From assembly GCA_963580455.1 (NCBI GenBank), contig OY756968.1, forward strand, positions 22,599,996 to 22,663,995: a stretch of 64,000 nt of DNA, given 5' to 3'. Each line of letters starts with the position of its first letter. The first letter of the stretch is position 1. The notes below the pieces were generated by a model. That model saw nothing but the letters and a program-made list of their open reading frames with translations. It was not told the origin of the DNA and did not search any database. This document shows positions 21,194-34,036 of this stretch, one piece after another. Origin of the DNA: Euonymus europaeus (Eukaryota > Streptophyta > Magnoliopsida > Celastrales > Celastraceae). A program made the translations under genes and the position numbers.

Positions 21194-23810
21194 AACTTAG
21201 TAGGGATATAACAACGCCTTCTATTTACTCCATTTATTTTTTTCACAAATAATAATTGGCATTATTAATAATAGCGTCAATAGTATTGGGTTTATAACGC
21301 TAAGTAGCGTCATAAGTGACACTATTTACAACAAAGTTATTATTTTGCGATATCCAATACGTTACTCACAAAACCTTTATGTTTGGTTGAACTTCTACAC
21401 CAACTTATACTCTGTCAACATACTTTCAGACATACTCTGACAGTACTCTCTACCCCAACTTACATTATTAACAATAACCTTGTCAATCCTTCGAAAGACA
21501 TTATTGGGTACAAGGTCGTTAACGAAAACAAGAAAAATGTTTAACTACTGCATTAATAAACAAATCCTACAAAAATTTCAAGCCCATTTCAGTAACAGTT
21601 GCACAATAACAACATATCCAACTTTTAAACAATTCATTGTTCATCAAACATTATATTAATATCTACAATTGACACAATTAAAAGCATAAATAACACAAAC
21701 TATATATTCTTTTAAAATTATAGAGACAAATTAAGAATTAATTACAGCATTACTTAGACATAATATTGTATAATGCAAGAGTGGCATAGTGATGTAATTA
21801 CTAATTAAGAAGTTATACTAACCCTAGCTAGCTAGTTTTTTCATACGTACACTTCAATCCCGGCAATGCAAATTAATGGGGACGAAATCGCAATTGCTTG
21901 ATGATCCAGAAACATTTATCTAGCTTAATCTTCTAACTTTAATTCCAATAATCACTTTAAATTTCAAATATGCTCTTTGGATAGGGGCCAATTTTTCAAG
22001 TCCAAACCACAATCTAGGGACTTAATTAGTTATATATATATATTAATTATTAATCATCATATATATAATGACACTTGGAAGGTAAGATTGCGAAAGAGAT
22101 GGTTTGCCTTTGCGTTTAATTTTTGGAACTTGTATAAGTAAGACTTAATTCACACATGATTCATATATAGTATACAAACTGGTAAAAGCTAGGACTCATT
22201 GACCAAATTAAACATTAATACATGCATGGTCCTACATTAATCTTAAATATTTGTCTCAATTTGTCTAATTAGTTAAGTTCATTTTGCATTTAAAATCCCT
22301 TTTGGTCTTGCCTCCTTGAGGATAACTGGATCAGACCCACCAAAACATCACAAAAGATGCATCCTTTCCTCAGTTAAGCAGCACGTCTAGACATTATTCC
22401 GTGGACTTGTCCACCATTTCTTTTGAACACCATGACTTTCTTCCGACCAAGAGATACTTATTCTTAAGCGCCCAAAAAGACAATACAATTCTCTGTTAAT
22501 TTATGCCAGTAATGGGCTGTTGTGTTTCACAAAGTGTAGTCCTTGAGCATCTATGATGTTGTTTAAGTTAATTCATAATTTTTGGTAATTTAATGTATTC
22601 TTAGCAAATTTTACTTACCAAAAGTTGAAACCAATTGAGTACTAGTATATTCCGTGTCATGTATATATCTATAATAAGATTTCACTCCTTTTTTTTTATA
22701 ACCGAGAACAACATCATACAAGCTCTAATATGGTCTCATTAACCAATTGGCTACAAAACTCTAGTTCACATGCACGACTTGAAATCGGAGACATTCACCA
22801 CTAAATTATCACCCCAAATGGTTGGCAATTCACAAAGTGGTATAGCCTGATAGGTCAATTGCTTTGCTTCAAAAGAAAGAAAAAAGTAATGAAGTTGATT
22901 AATGGCTCCATGTTTTGCTCTAAAGTTTGCTTCACGTCAACGGTCGAAAATGCTTAACAAGTATGTATTAACAGGGACCAATTAGTGGAAAAAAAACTAA
23001 TTACATTCCCCAAGAGAGAACATCTTATTAAAATTTGAAGATGAACTAATTAATTAATCTTCTTTCAATACAATACTTCCAAAAGTTGAGTCAATATGAC
23101 TTCCAATTGTTGTTCAATTTAATGGAGAAAAAATGATTATAATAATTCACATATATTTAATTATATGGTTTGGAACAACTATATGAAAATTTAAATGGAA
23201 GAAAACGTGTCCATGAAAATGACAAATTGTTTTTGTTTTTTGGGGTAAGCTTTAGTTATAGATTGGGGTTTTTCTAACTTTTTCTTGGATGCTATAAACC
23301 CTAGGGTGGTCTATGGCTAGGGATAGCTACAAATTGTAGCCCAAATCTTCCTTGGTCATACCTTTTTTTCAGGTCGGTTAATGGTGGGGACCTTGATCAT
23401 TATTTTTGCACAAATCTATACAAGATTTCCACTTTACATTTTTGAGTCTGAGAGAACTAAGCACTAACTAGACTTTAAGTTCAAACACACCATCATAATA
23501 CTATTAGGTTATGGTCAATTCATGTACATTAACAACTTAACTTTTTTATATTTATCGGATATAAAACTCTAATCACTTGTGAATTCTCAACACTTATGAG
23601 CAATGTCTTGCACTTGTGATCAAATCTATGACACTAACCTGCTTTGCTTTGCATTTGTGATAAAATGTAAGGCATTTGTTGTTGTAAACCTGGTCCACTC
23701 ACATTAATAATATTTTTTTACTTTGTATTGTTTGATTTTCATGGATACAATATTCTTTCTATGTTATTCTTTCCGTGTTATCTTACTTAAGATTTTGTTG
23801 TGTAAATGGG

Positions 23811-24230
23811 GTTGAGTTTTTCTTATGTACCACATCACTTGGACTTATCCAAGTGATGGAGTAAGGGAGAGCTTGTTCTTATAAAGGAGGAGTCCTCGCA
23901 TCTTTTTAATGTGAGACTCTTTAAAACTCTTTGTACTTGTGAGATGGGTTATATTAGATCCAACAAGTGGAGTGAAGGCTACGTTTAATTGAATCAAGAT
24001 ACTTCTCCGACACCTTATTATAAATCACAAGCTGACTCACATCAATAGTATTATATGCTTTGAGTTGTTCAATTCTCATATATATATCAGGCCCGAACAA
24101 CTTTGCTTTTCTTGTACTGTCTCGCTTAATGATGCTTGAGCCTAATAAAAACGTATTGTTGATGGAGCAAGGAAGAGTTTATGAGGAGTCCTCACATCTT
24201 TTCGATATGGGACGACTCTTTAAGAAATCA
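23811..24230. mobile_element. TRIM-like or LTR-derived relic with two diverged repeats
   Basis: GAGGAGTCCTC.CATCTTTT followed by GAGACTCTTTA-like sequence occurs near 23882-23925 and again near 24180-24225, about 295 bp apart. A perfect 11-bp hairpin (CATCACTTGGA / TCCAAGTGATG, loop CTTA) at 23833-23858 precedes the first copy. The ...ATGTGAGACTC... core resembles small plant LTRs. Boundaries are not resolved. Confidence 0.4.
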
Positions 24231-24609
24231 ATCCCAAACTATTTGCATCAAACACTTTAATTGATGATATTCTGGCTCCAAATTTGGGGAAAACCTCTTC
24301 TATCTCAGATCCTCTGCAAACCTCCCCAACTTAAGCTTTGTAGCTTTGCAGAGTGCTTGCCTGATCGGAGAAGTATGGACCGGGTAAATACCATTTAGTG
24401 GCCCATTATACTATAAAGTGAATTTGGGCCCAAATTCAGTCTTACCAAGTGTGGCCAATGAGCCGAAATACCCGATGGATTTTGTGGGTTGGTTTAGAGC
24501 ATCAATTTGGTCTCTGTGAGCGCAAGAACATATTTTTCATCTCGGAGAACATCCACAATGATGCATGTTTGTTGGTTCAACAAGAACATATTTTGGGTCC
24601 TATTTGTAT

Positions 24610-24905
24610 TACACAAAAACACATATTTTAATACAATCAAATTATCATAACACATCTTTCAATACATCGACATTAGCAAAACACATATTCCAATACAAAA
24701 TCATTATCCAAGCATCTACTATTTAATTCCTCCATCCAATTTCTTTAAACAAAATTACACCAAAATCAATACTGAGTTCCACGTCTTTTACAAAAAGTCA
24801 AGCCACATAATCATCCATATTATCAAAACACATCTTCCAATACAATTACATACAATTTATTGGACCAATAAATACATTAATAAACACACATATTTTCATA
24901 CAATT
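24610..24905. repeat. Degenerate minisatellite based on AACACATATTYCAATACAA
   Basis: At least five diverged copies of an AAACACATATTTCAATACA-like unit are spaced irregularly. The last two (about 24827 and 24880) are followed by ACAATTTATTGGACCA in both cases. Confidence 0.5.
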
Positions 24906-25615
24906 TATTGGACCAGCAAAATATCATCATTCTGGTTGCTCTGATAAATTTAATTTGACCACGCTGACATGAGAATTAAGACAAATTGTTACCCCAATAA
25001 AAAAAACATAATATTACGTCATAAAATTAAATAAATGGACATTATTTAAGCATTTATTATTTTCCATTAACCACACATGCACTGCTTTCGATTTAAATTA
25101 TTTCATCACCCAATGTCAGCAAGATTATACAATATGGAAGAAACTAAGAAGTAGAAGAGAGTAGTTTTTTCTTCTTAAAAAAAAGAAGTAGTTATATATA
25201 TATATATAGTAGTTGCTTGTGAAGACAAATTCTTACATCACTTCCAATAATATATATTAGAGTCCACAATCAAACCGCAAAGAATTGCACGTGCATGGGG
25301 TCTGATTTTGAACAGTCAAACAACAATTTCATTGTTAAGTGATTCAAACTCTTCAGTCCAATCTTTCCTTCCATGGTTTTGTTTTGTTGCTATTTTTTAA
25401 GGCACTAAGCGTGTAAGCATTATTTTTCAAATGATTATAAACACATCACCTACAGCTCTATCATGTGAATCTAGCTATTTTCTCTCTGCAACAAACCTGG
25501 TCCAACTACTCTTATTACAATCTCACATAGAGCTGTAGGTTTTGACTCATTAGATATCACCTTGTTTGTTTGCCAATCCAGATTATCAACAAGATTAGTT
25601 ACACTAAATTACTCC

Positions 25616-25656
<41 letters not shown>

Positions 25657-26717
25657 GTATATATGCATGTTCTGCGCTCTTTGAACTGTGTTTGACAGGG
25701 AGAGGAAAAGAAAGACGTGTGTAGTTAAAAGGTGATGAGTTTCTTCTTCCTTTGTCTCCTCTTTTTTAGGTTATCGACTTCACTTTTCTTCTGGTGGGAC
25801 ATCTTTGTCAATTGAACTCACATTCAACTCATCATCACACTCATCGCCCAATTAATTAATGGTCCTTTGGAATAAGCACTTTCTTGATTAAGTGCAGTTA
25901 ATGGAGTCACACACACATATAATATATATATATATAATACTTTTCCAATAAAATTGTCTTTATTTTTATTAAAGTAAGCATACAAATTCGGTCATCCAAC
26001 TGGATGGAAATTAAAGCTAAGGGTTTAGGATTTTAAAATTTAGGATTTATTAAAAAGAATTAAGATTCATAATTGTTTAATCAACTATAATCTCATCATT
26101 AGCAGTGGCATACCTGAGTTTTGAGAGACTTGGGACGAGCTCAAAAAAATGAGGTTTTAAAGAGGACTTAAATGATCAATTGATTTTTTATTTTAAATTT
26201 AATGGAGTGAGCATTATTAGACTATTTTTTTTAAAAATAAGACTTAAATGTGTTTGAGACTACTATAATATTATTAATTATTTTAAAAAATATGAAATCC
26301 TAAAAATTTAGGAGAGAACTGTCACCCGTCTCGCTCCACCCATCCCGTCCCACCTCAGGAATGCCACTAGGCACATGCGAGAAAACTTGTGTGTATATAT
26401 AAAAACATTATAGAATTAAGTATGCTTTTATACATCTCTTCATTCGTTCTCAACTTTTCAACATTGTCTGTTAATGCCGAGGACAAAGTATGAAAGTGAT
26501 TTCAAGCCGCTTGACTTGCATGATCAGTTTTTTTTACATTATCGATGACTAATTAATTTTTAATGGTCATGGGGCTCGAAGAACATGACCACATTAATTA
26601 ATTGATTAACACGGCTTGACTAAGAATATCATCCTAATTTTTTGTTTAAGAGATTTTGAGTACTTTTTGGGCCCATCGTATGACCATTCAAACCATTGCT
26701 ATATTTATTAATTAGTA

Positions 26718-26957
26718 CCCCGTCCGTTCCATTTTAATTCTTTTTTATTCTATTTTGGGATGTCTCAATATATATGTCCATTTTAATTAATGAAAGCTAT
26801 TTTTTTTCATTTTACCCTTAATTTGAAAAGCTCAATAATTAACTTAATAACCATGCACATTATAAATAAGGATAAAATATCAAATTGAAAGGAAATTAAA
26901 TATTTTCTTAAACTGTGTAAAAAAGTGAAGAGGATAATTAAAATGGGACGGAGGGAG
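26718..26957. mobile_element. Stowaway MITE (240 bp), TA target duplication
   Basis: The left end (CCCCGTCCGTTCCATTTTAA) and right end (AAAATGGGACGGAGGGAG) are inverted copies of the CTCCCTCCGTCCC Stowaway terminus. Each is bounded by TA (26716-26717 and 26958-26959). AT-rich interior, non-coding. Confidence 0.9.
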
Positions 26958-28670
26958 TATATTTTAAACCTCTAAAAACCTATACACAAGGCACACTTGA
27001 AATAGGGGTGACAAAATCCTTTCCAATCTAATGATTAGAGTTTTCCACATGGATTAAACTAAGTTTGTGTATAAATTATATATCCGAAATCCTAGTTTAA
27101 ACACAAAGATTTTGTCTGGTTTGAAATCGAGTTCGATTCTAAATTTAAAAATATTGTTAGATTTAGTTGTCGGAATTCCCTAACCCGAATTAGATTATTG
27201 GGGGATCGATCGAAAGTTAATTAATATCTCCTGTAATTAAGAAAAAAGGATTACGGTACTTAAATTTCATGTAGATAAGGATGCTTCCAAATTGGTTTGG
27301 TAAAAGTTGAAGAAACTACTTAAGTTATATTTATTGTAGCCTTGTGCATGCAATCAAGGGAACACCTTGTCTATTTATTTTAGTTCAACAACATAGGGTA
27401 TTGTATAATTAAAATTTGTAAGAATACTAATTAGAGTAGGCAGATCTAATACAAGTTAGGGGATATATCCTACACAAGTAGGACCATATGCATGGCAGTA
27501 CTCATCTCAAGGGTTTGCTTAATTAGCCTTTTTACGTATACAATGAGAGCACTCACCCTATCTTCTCCAATCCGTAGTCATCATGAGATGATTTGCACAC
27601 TTGGATCTAAACATGCATATATGTAACGAATATAAAATCAACTAAACTTTTTCACTTTTCTTTCTCCAATTAGAAAACTAATTACTAATAAAAAATAATA
27701 GTGTGGATTCAGTCATTTCCTTACAATATTAATCAATAATTAGTCTTATATTATATCTTATTTTGTATTAATTTTCTAAATCAAGCTGTTTGATAAAGAC
27801 AGTTGGGACCAATAATGCATATTAGCAAGAAAACGATAAAATTGATCATTAGATAAATATATATTGATAACCGAGAATGACAATTTTGTTATTTAGATAG
27901 CTGATATGAATCTAAACTCGTGCTATCAAATCCGTATGCACAATTTTTTCCCACATGACAACAGAACAAAATAAATTGGATCAAAGTCCAAGCGTGACCA
28001 CAAAAATTGCTCCATGTGAGTGAAAATTGAACTTAGAACCTTCAGAATCCATGCAATTAATTTGAACTAGAGAGATTTACCAATTAACTTATCACCGATG
28101 GAGTTGTTAATACCTAATATACATACTTATTGGTATGCATCTAGAGCTCTTTCAAAGAATAATGCTCATCTTATTCTGAATAAGCCCGTGCAAATAAGGA
28201 CAGTGAAGTGTTCAATTTGGACTTGAATAAGCATTAATTTTCACAGAAATTGATAGGTGGGAATGTAAAACAATTCTAGAAGATATGACCCAAATCCCAA
28301 TGTTTTTATTCAAACTGCATGCCCATAGAATAATCTCTGACATACTACTCCATTATTGTTGTCCAAGTGTAAAAACTAAGTTATCTTCAAAAGGTTAAGT
28401 TAATTAACCACCCTAGCAGCTACTAACCTCCATTATTGTTCGAACCTCAGTAAAAAAAAATTGAAAAAGTAAACTAAGTTATCTTCAAAAAGTAATCTAA
28501 CTACCCTACCAAGTACTTTATTCTATGATTAATTTCTTGCAATTAATGTATATAGCTTCTCATTGAACAAAAAGAAGGGCCTTGACAATGTCAAGCAGTA
28601 CTTGATATATATATATACACCATGGATCGATAACTTGAACTCATAAAAGGCTAGATATGATATGATAGAA

Positions 28671-29431
28671 TCAGTTTCTCATCATTCTAAGAGCCAATGC
28701 TTGAAGCTCACCCAAATGATCTCCATAATTAGGACCTTTTTTGGTGGCACCACAGGATTGAAATATTGAAAAATCCTCTCTGCAGCTGCTTTGTAGAATT
28801 TCTTGGACGTTGAACATCCCTAATTCATTGTTATTATTTCTGTAATCTACGGAATCAAGCGAGCTTTGTGGAGAGGAGATTGGATTGTAATTATTAGCTG
28901 GAACTGATGTCACTACCCCAGCAGTACTAAAGCTGGTATTGTTGTTTCCTGGCCAATATTGATGATTCTCTGATGACTTGGAATCCATCATGTTTTGATG
29001 AGCTAGTTGTGCCTTCACTTGCATCAGTTGTGCTTGTAAACACGCCACCTTTGAAACCCAGAAACCAAAATCAACAAGAATTGTAAAAAAAGAAAGATCA
29101 AAATCTGCCTTTAAATGTATATATACATACATACCTGTTGTTGCAAGGAGAAAATGTGCGCTACGCAGCCATAGACGGGGTCTCTAATCCTGGCTTGAGC
29201 TTCATAGGCAATGGTGACAACAGCCTCACAGCGATCGGGGATCGGCACGTGCAACAACAACTTGGAGACATTACTAGCACCAAACACCTTATGAATGGCA
29301 GCAAACCGAGCAGGGCCTTGCTCCGAGCAGAAATATGGTGCAAAAATGCAGTCAGAAGCGCATTTTCGCCGAAGAAACTTGCAAGCACCACAGGGAGAGC
29401 CAGACGTCCCAGTCCCAGCTGATGAGGCCAT
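28671..29431 (-). CDS. LBD16: LOB-domain transcription factor, LBD16-type
   Basis: Two exons, 29135-29431 and 28671-29048, join in phase 0 to give 224 aa. The C-block is C14, C17, C24 and C28 ([15 protein letters not shown]). The GAS block is [20 protein letters not shown], followed by DPVYGCV and the coil [20 protein letters not shown]. The C-terminus [14 protein letters not shown] is almost identical to the end of Arabidopsis LBD16 as I remember it, which supports this assignment over other class I LBDs. LBD16 is a nuclear activator induced by auxin through ARF7/ARF19 and needed for lateral-root founder-cell asymmetry. A TATA box and TGTCTC/TGTCGG motifs lie upstream. The open frame extends upstream of 29431, but only the ATG at 29431 gives the conserved start. 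Confidence 0.93.
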
Positions 29432-29596
29432 GATTGTTTGGTTCAGAGAGAGGAAACAATAAAAGAAGTTGAAAAAGAGAGAGTATGAGTGAAGAAGAGA
29501 ATCTGGGGAATTTTTATTAAGGCACACGAGCACACTAGGAAAAAGTGCAAAACAAAGGGGGGGGTCCTTGGAGTTAAGGGAACATAGCCTTGCTGC

Positions 29597-29606
29597 TATA
29601 TATAAA
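29597..29606 (-). promoter_or_regulatory. TATA box of the LBD16-type gene
   Basis: TATATATAAA on plus, TTTATATATA on the gene strand, about 170 bp upstream of the ATG. The spacing is reasonable for the core promoter. Confidence 0.55.
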
Positions 29607-29633
29607 GAAGGGGGTGTGAGTGAATGAATGGGA

Positions 29634-29639
29634 GAGACA
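29634..29639 (-). promoter_or_regulatory. TGTCTC auxin response element upstream of LBD16-type gene
   Basis: GAGACA on plus, TGTCTC on the gene strand, about 28 bp upstream of the TATA box. TGTCTC is the classical ARF-binding AuxRE. Confidence 0.5.
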
Positions 29640-29877
29640 TGGAAGGTCCTTGTGTAGGGTTCTAAGGGGACATTTATTGATTGTTTATGCAATTTTGGTT
29701 TCTTTTATATTGTAATGGGTTTTAAAGCTTAAACAAACTTAATTATGTATATGATGTAGAAGACTTTTGTTTGTGTTAGAAAAGCTTTCATTTCCGCCGA
29801 TCGCCGCACCTGGGAACTGCTGCTATTTGTCGTTTTCCGGCAGTTTGTCCATCCACACGTGGCGGTGAGTTTTGTTA

Positions 29878-29883
29878 CCGACA
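29878..29883 (-). promoter_or_regulatory. TGTCGG high-affinity AuxRE-like motif upstream of LBD16-type gene
   Basis: CCGACA on plus, TGTCGG on the gene strand, about 450 bp upstream of the ATG. It lies in a relatively GC-rich patch that also contains CACGTGG (G-box-like). Confidence 0.4.
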
Positions 29884-30167
29884 ACCCCCACTCAGATCAG
29901 AAATTAACTCAGAAACAAAACATTATCTTGAACTTTTGTTGAATAATTAGGCTTATACGTAGAGTGATGTTTGATCTTAATATATATTTATTGATGGTCA
30001 TGTATCTGGTGCTACCATGCCTAAAATGATTTTGGAACTAGTGACAAAACAGAAGCTTCAAAGGCCGCCCCTACCATCAAAACCCCATTTTCAGGGTAAC
30101 CAATAGTTACTTACTTCCCCATAAGCTTTTGGGGGCTGCTAGACACATATAATTGAATAATGTTAAC

Positions 30168-30803
30168 CAAAAATTTGGTCTGTTTTCTGTTTTTCGTGTT
30201 TTCTAAAATGGGAGATCAAATATGTTTTCGAGATCATTTCGAAAAATGACAACAAAAAATACACAGAAAATAAGCATACCAAACAAGATCTACTATTGTT
30301 TTCCATATCTGGGGTTGGGTTTCTTTTAGTTCCACATAACTTCATGCAAAAGCTTGAATTGGATTTACAAGATTTTGCTGACTTTATTCATGAGTACCGT
30401 CCAGATTTTCAGGGTTAAAAATCTTGCCAATGTTCACAATTTCCACCCCATGTTCCCTGTGGCATCACTAATTGCAATTGATTATCCAAAATTTGGTCTG
30501 TTTTTTATTTTTCGTGTTTTCTAAAATGGGAGATCAAATAAGTTTCCCAGATCATTTCGAAAAATGACAACAAAAAGTACAATGAAAATAAGCATACCAA
30601 ACAAGATCGCTACCGTTGTTCCATATCTGGGGGTGGGTTTCTTGTAGTTCCACATAGCTTTATGCAGAAGCTTGAATTGGCTTTACAAGATTTTGCTAAC
30701 TTTATTCAGAACCGTCTGGATTTTCAGGGTTAAAAATCTTGGCATTGTTCACAATTTCCACCCCATGTTCTTTATGGCATCACTAATTGCCATGATTATC
30801 CTT
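30168..30803. repeat. Tandem duplication, 2 x 318 bp
   Basis: The unit starting at about 30168 (TTTGGTCTGTTTT..., TTTCGTGTTTTCTAAAATGG) recurs in full at about 30486 with a period of 318 bp and scattered substitutions and small indels. It is non-coding. No other feature is supported from 29890 to 31430. Confidence 0.85.
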
Positions 30804-31437
30804 ATTTTGTTGCAGAAAACAACAAAAACTCAATATAACAACTTTGCTGACTAACTGCAGAACAAGCAAATTTGGACTGAAATAGCAAAAGTGTTGGTGG
30901 CTGGCAAGAATGTGCGAGCACAATTATCTTTGCATCAGCACACGTGGTGTGGAGAACTTCCATTACATGACAGAGTAATGAAGTAGAGGCCTCAGAGAAG
31001 AGACACCAGCAGTAAAGATATGGGGCAAACCAAATATAATTGGTAGGGATTGGGAAGAAAAATAAGCATGGAAGGTTCGTCATCTAACTCACAAATATGG
31101 ATTTTTGCACCAAAAAAGTAGATTTCTGTGTCAAAGCTCTTACCTCATATGTTACTACATCACATCTTCCTTGCCTCTCTTCCCACAACCACCTACAGAG
31201 TGACATAATAGCTTGGAAATGAATTTAAAATGCAAATCTCTCTCCCTCTACTCACAGTGGGCGTCTTACATTGGTTTCGGATCGGATTTACGGTTCTTCC
31301 TCTGCACATGGGGAACATGCAATGCAAGCACCCTGCTATAGCTTGTATGCAAAATTAAAAAAAAAAAAAAAATCCAATGCACGCCATTGACAAACTCAAA
31401 CACTCTAAATCAACAAATTGCTGACTTATATGACTTC

Positions 31438-31660
31438 AACATCAGCAAGTGTTCTCAAAGATTGTAATATAAGAAGTAATATCACGTTCAGAGAGGGAAA
31501 AAAGCAGAGAAATGATACTCCTCGGCCAATCTAAACCAGCCTGAGTTATATGTTTCAACATCAGCACATGTGCTCAAAGAAAAGAAAGTTATATAAGAAC
31601 TAAGAAATAATGTCATGTACAAGGAGGGAAGAAGCAGACAAATGATACTCCTGCAAGTTC
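31438..31660. repeat. Tandem duplication, about 119-bp period
   Basis: CAACATCAGCA...GTGCTCAAAG, TATAAGAA.TAA, GAGGGAA.AAGCAGA.AAATGATACTCCT occurs twice, from about 31438 and about 31557. Moderately diverged. Confidence 0.75.
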
Positions 31661-31989
31661 ATTTTCCCCTCTACTTTGAAAAGTAACAATTTTTTTTAAG
31701 ACCACTTGGCTAGTATGATGGTAACTGTATTAGTCTAAATGAAATAACTTGTAATGTAAGATGACCAAAGAATATGATTGCATACCTGAATGCAGAGGAT
31801 ACTAAATTTCTAAATCTTCCTCGTTGTTTGTAGAAATTTCATTGCAGTTATAACTTATAACTGGGATAATAAAACGAGAAGCTAAAAGGAAAAAAGTTCA
31901 GTTTTTTTTTTTTGGGTGGGTTGTGGTTGCATGACAACTTCTGCAATACATATATTACTCAAGATACATTTGTAGGAATACACTGAATC

Positions 31990-33800
31990 TTTTTTTTTTT
32001 TTTTGGCAAAGAGTTATTTTATATCATAAAAGGAAGAAGAAAAGCCCTTCTCCGGGGGCTAACAACGGGGGGACATACACCAAACCCGGAACGAGAAGAA
32101 GAAACAAATAACGAAGAGAAACAGGTCATACAATACAAGACTACAAAAACCACCAAATAAACTAAGATTTGAATCTGACAACAGGAACTCCCAATTGATC
32201 CATCTTGAGCATGCCTTTAGCTTTGACTGGTAGGTCCCTGAACCTATAAATTAGCTCAGAACTCCTGTTGTTTGAGGCCCTTGTAGCCATTAGGTCAGCT
32301 ACACTATTGATTTCACGATAAATATGACAAAAGGTAATTTGAGCATTTGTACGATACGATATAATTTGCCTTTTAATGCAAATCAAACTCCAAGGACAAC
32401 AATAGTTGGAAGACAAAATATTAATTACGACCAAAGAGTCAGACTCAACGATAAGATTATTATAACCAAGAGAAATAGCCAAGAGGATACCATCTTGAAT
32501 AGCTTTGAGCTCAGCAAAAGTAATAGAATTGATACCATAATAATTGGAAAAGCAACCTTTAAAGTTCCCAGCATGATCTCTAAGGACCCCCCTCCTCCCG
32601 AGTGTCCAGGATTTCCAAGAGAACTGACATCACAATTAATTTTCAGAACATTGAGAGGAGGAGTGGTTCAAGTGATTAAACAAGGCCTGCGCTGCATAGG
32701 AACATACACAGTAATATTAAGCAAGGCATTTATGAACGGATCTTGAATTTGAACCTTGTGGACCTTTGTAAGGCTAGCAAACTGCAGCTGCGTTTGGTCA
32801 ATAATACATGTTATAATGGAGTCAGAAGAATGAAAGTTATCTTCATACCTTCCCTTGTTTCTGGCCAGCCATAAATTCCAACAGATTAGAACAGGAATCA
32901 AGGTCACTAAAGAGCCCAAAACATGATTTTTCTTCCTAAATCTCCACCATTCAGCTAGCAGTAAATGAATTCCAACAGAATTTAAATTTAAACCAAAGAT
33001 TTTGCAAAAGAAAGACCAAACCTGCACAGCTGTAGGACTTTCCACAAAAACATGATGAGCACCTTCAGATTTATTAGAAGCACAACATGGGCATTTAGAA
33101 GCTAAACTAAAACCTTTTGTTTTGAGGTTATTATCCAAAGGTAGTCTATTGTGCAATAATTTCCACATAAAAATAGATATTTTAGTGGGAATTATCTGGT
33201 TCCATATTGAGTCAAACATAGGATTGTAGGAGTTGTTATTTCTAAATATGTGCCAAGCAGATTTGACAGAGAAAATTCCATTAACATTTGGAGTCCATAT
33301 CAACATATCAGGACTATCAGTCAAAGAGATGTTTTCTTTAGTAATAATATGAACAATAAATTCAGGAACCAAGTTTCTCAATTTATCAACATCCCAAGTG
33401 TTGTTCCTAATGAAACTATTTAGGAGAGAAGGCCATTGAGGATTAATTGAGATAATGTTGGCTATTGGCCCACCATTCATCCAATTGTCTCTCCAGATAT
33501 TAATCCTCCCATCACCTATGATAAACCTAGATTTTTTTTCCATTATGTCTCTAACATTACATAGTCTTTTCCAGGTTGGAGACCCTGAAGAAGAAGCAAT
33601 AGCAGGGTGGTCTTTTTTGCAATAATTTTGGAACATGAATTTTGCCCGAATTGAGTCTAATTTTCTGAATTTCCACCATAGTTTGCCTTCAAGGGCTTTG
33701 ACAATTACTGTAAAGTTTGGTAAAATAAACTTCCTTAAAATATCGAACCTGTGAAACAACCACCAATGGATTAACAATAAAAGGTCGAAGGTTATCACAG
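31990..33800 (-). pseudogene. Decayed 5'-truncated LINE (zf-RVT and RNase H remnants)
   Basis: The minus-strand poly(A) appears as T's at 31990-32004, followed by a 3' UTR with CTTCTCCGGGGGCTAACAA. That motif is shared with the short fragment at 43175. Two broken ORFs remain. 32668-33798 encodes the end of RT and a zf-RVT region (KALEGKLWWKFRKLDSIRA, IWNQIIPTKISIFMWKLLHN, CPCCASNKSEGAHHVF). 32162-32482 encodes an RNase H C-terminus (VESDSLVVI, REINSVADLMA). They are in different frames. The RT core and endonuclease are missing. No convincing TSD was found. It ends about 240 bp beyond the DOHH stop. Confidence 0.88.
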
Positions 33801-34036
33801 CAATAGCTCAGGATGAAAAATACATTATTATTGAGATGATGCAGTTAGTATTTTTCGGCTAATTCCCTTTTCCTTCCCCTGGTAATAATTGCACTAAACA
33901 TTGCCCTGTGTATAAAATTTTCTCTTCATCTTGGAGCTCAATCTTGGAAGCTTGGTTCATATATTAATAAAATACAGAATAGGAGAAATTTAGCATTCCA
34001 GAGCAAGTAGCAACATTTAGAAAAGTCCATATCCGT

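Larger units (their letters stand above)
17240..28670. other. 11.4-kb gene-free interval between LBD29- and LBD16-type genes
   Basis: AT-rich DNA without a supported exon. It holds scattered mobile remnants listed separately: two very short poly(A) insertions (19223, 20643), a worn MITE (20916), a TRIM-like relic (23811-24230), a degenerate minisatellite (24610) and a Stowaway MITE (26718). TA repeats lie near 19375, 22030, 25200, 25625 and 25925. A TGTCGG auxin-response motif is on the minus strand at 18241-18246. Confidence 0.6.

Noticed and set aside
29138..29422. 94-codon plus-strand ORF
   Set aside because: Antisense of LBD16 exon 1.
33735..33840. A TSD for the decayed LINE near DOHH
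   Set aside because: I compared the flank AGGAATACACTGAATC with the right side and found no convincing match.
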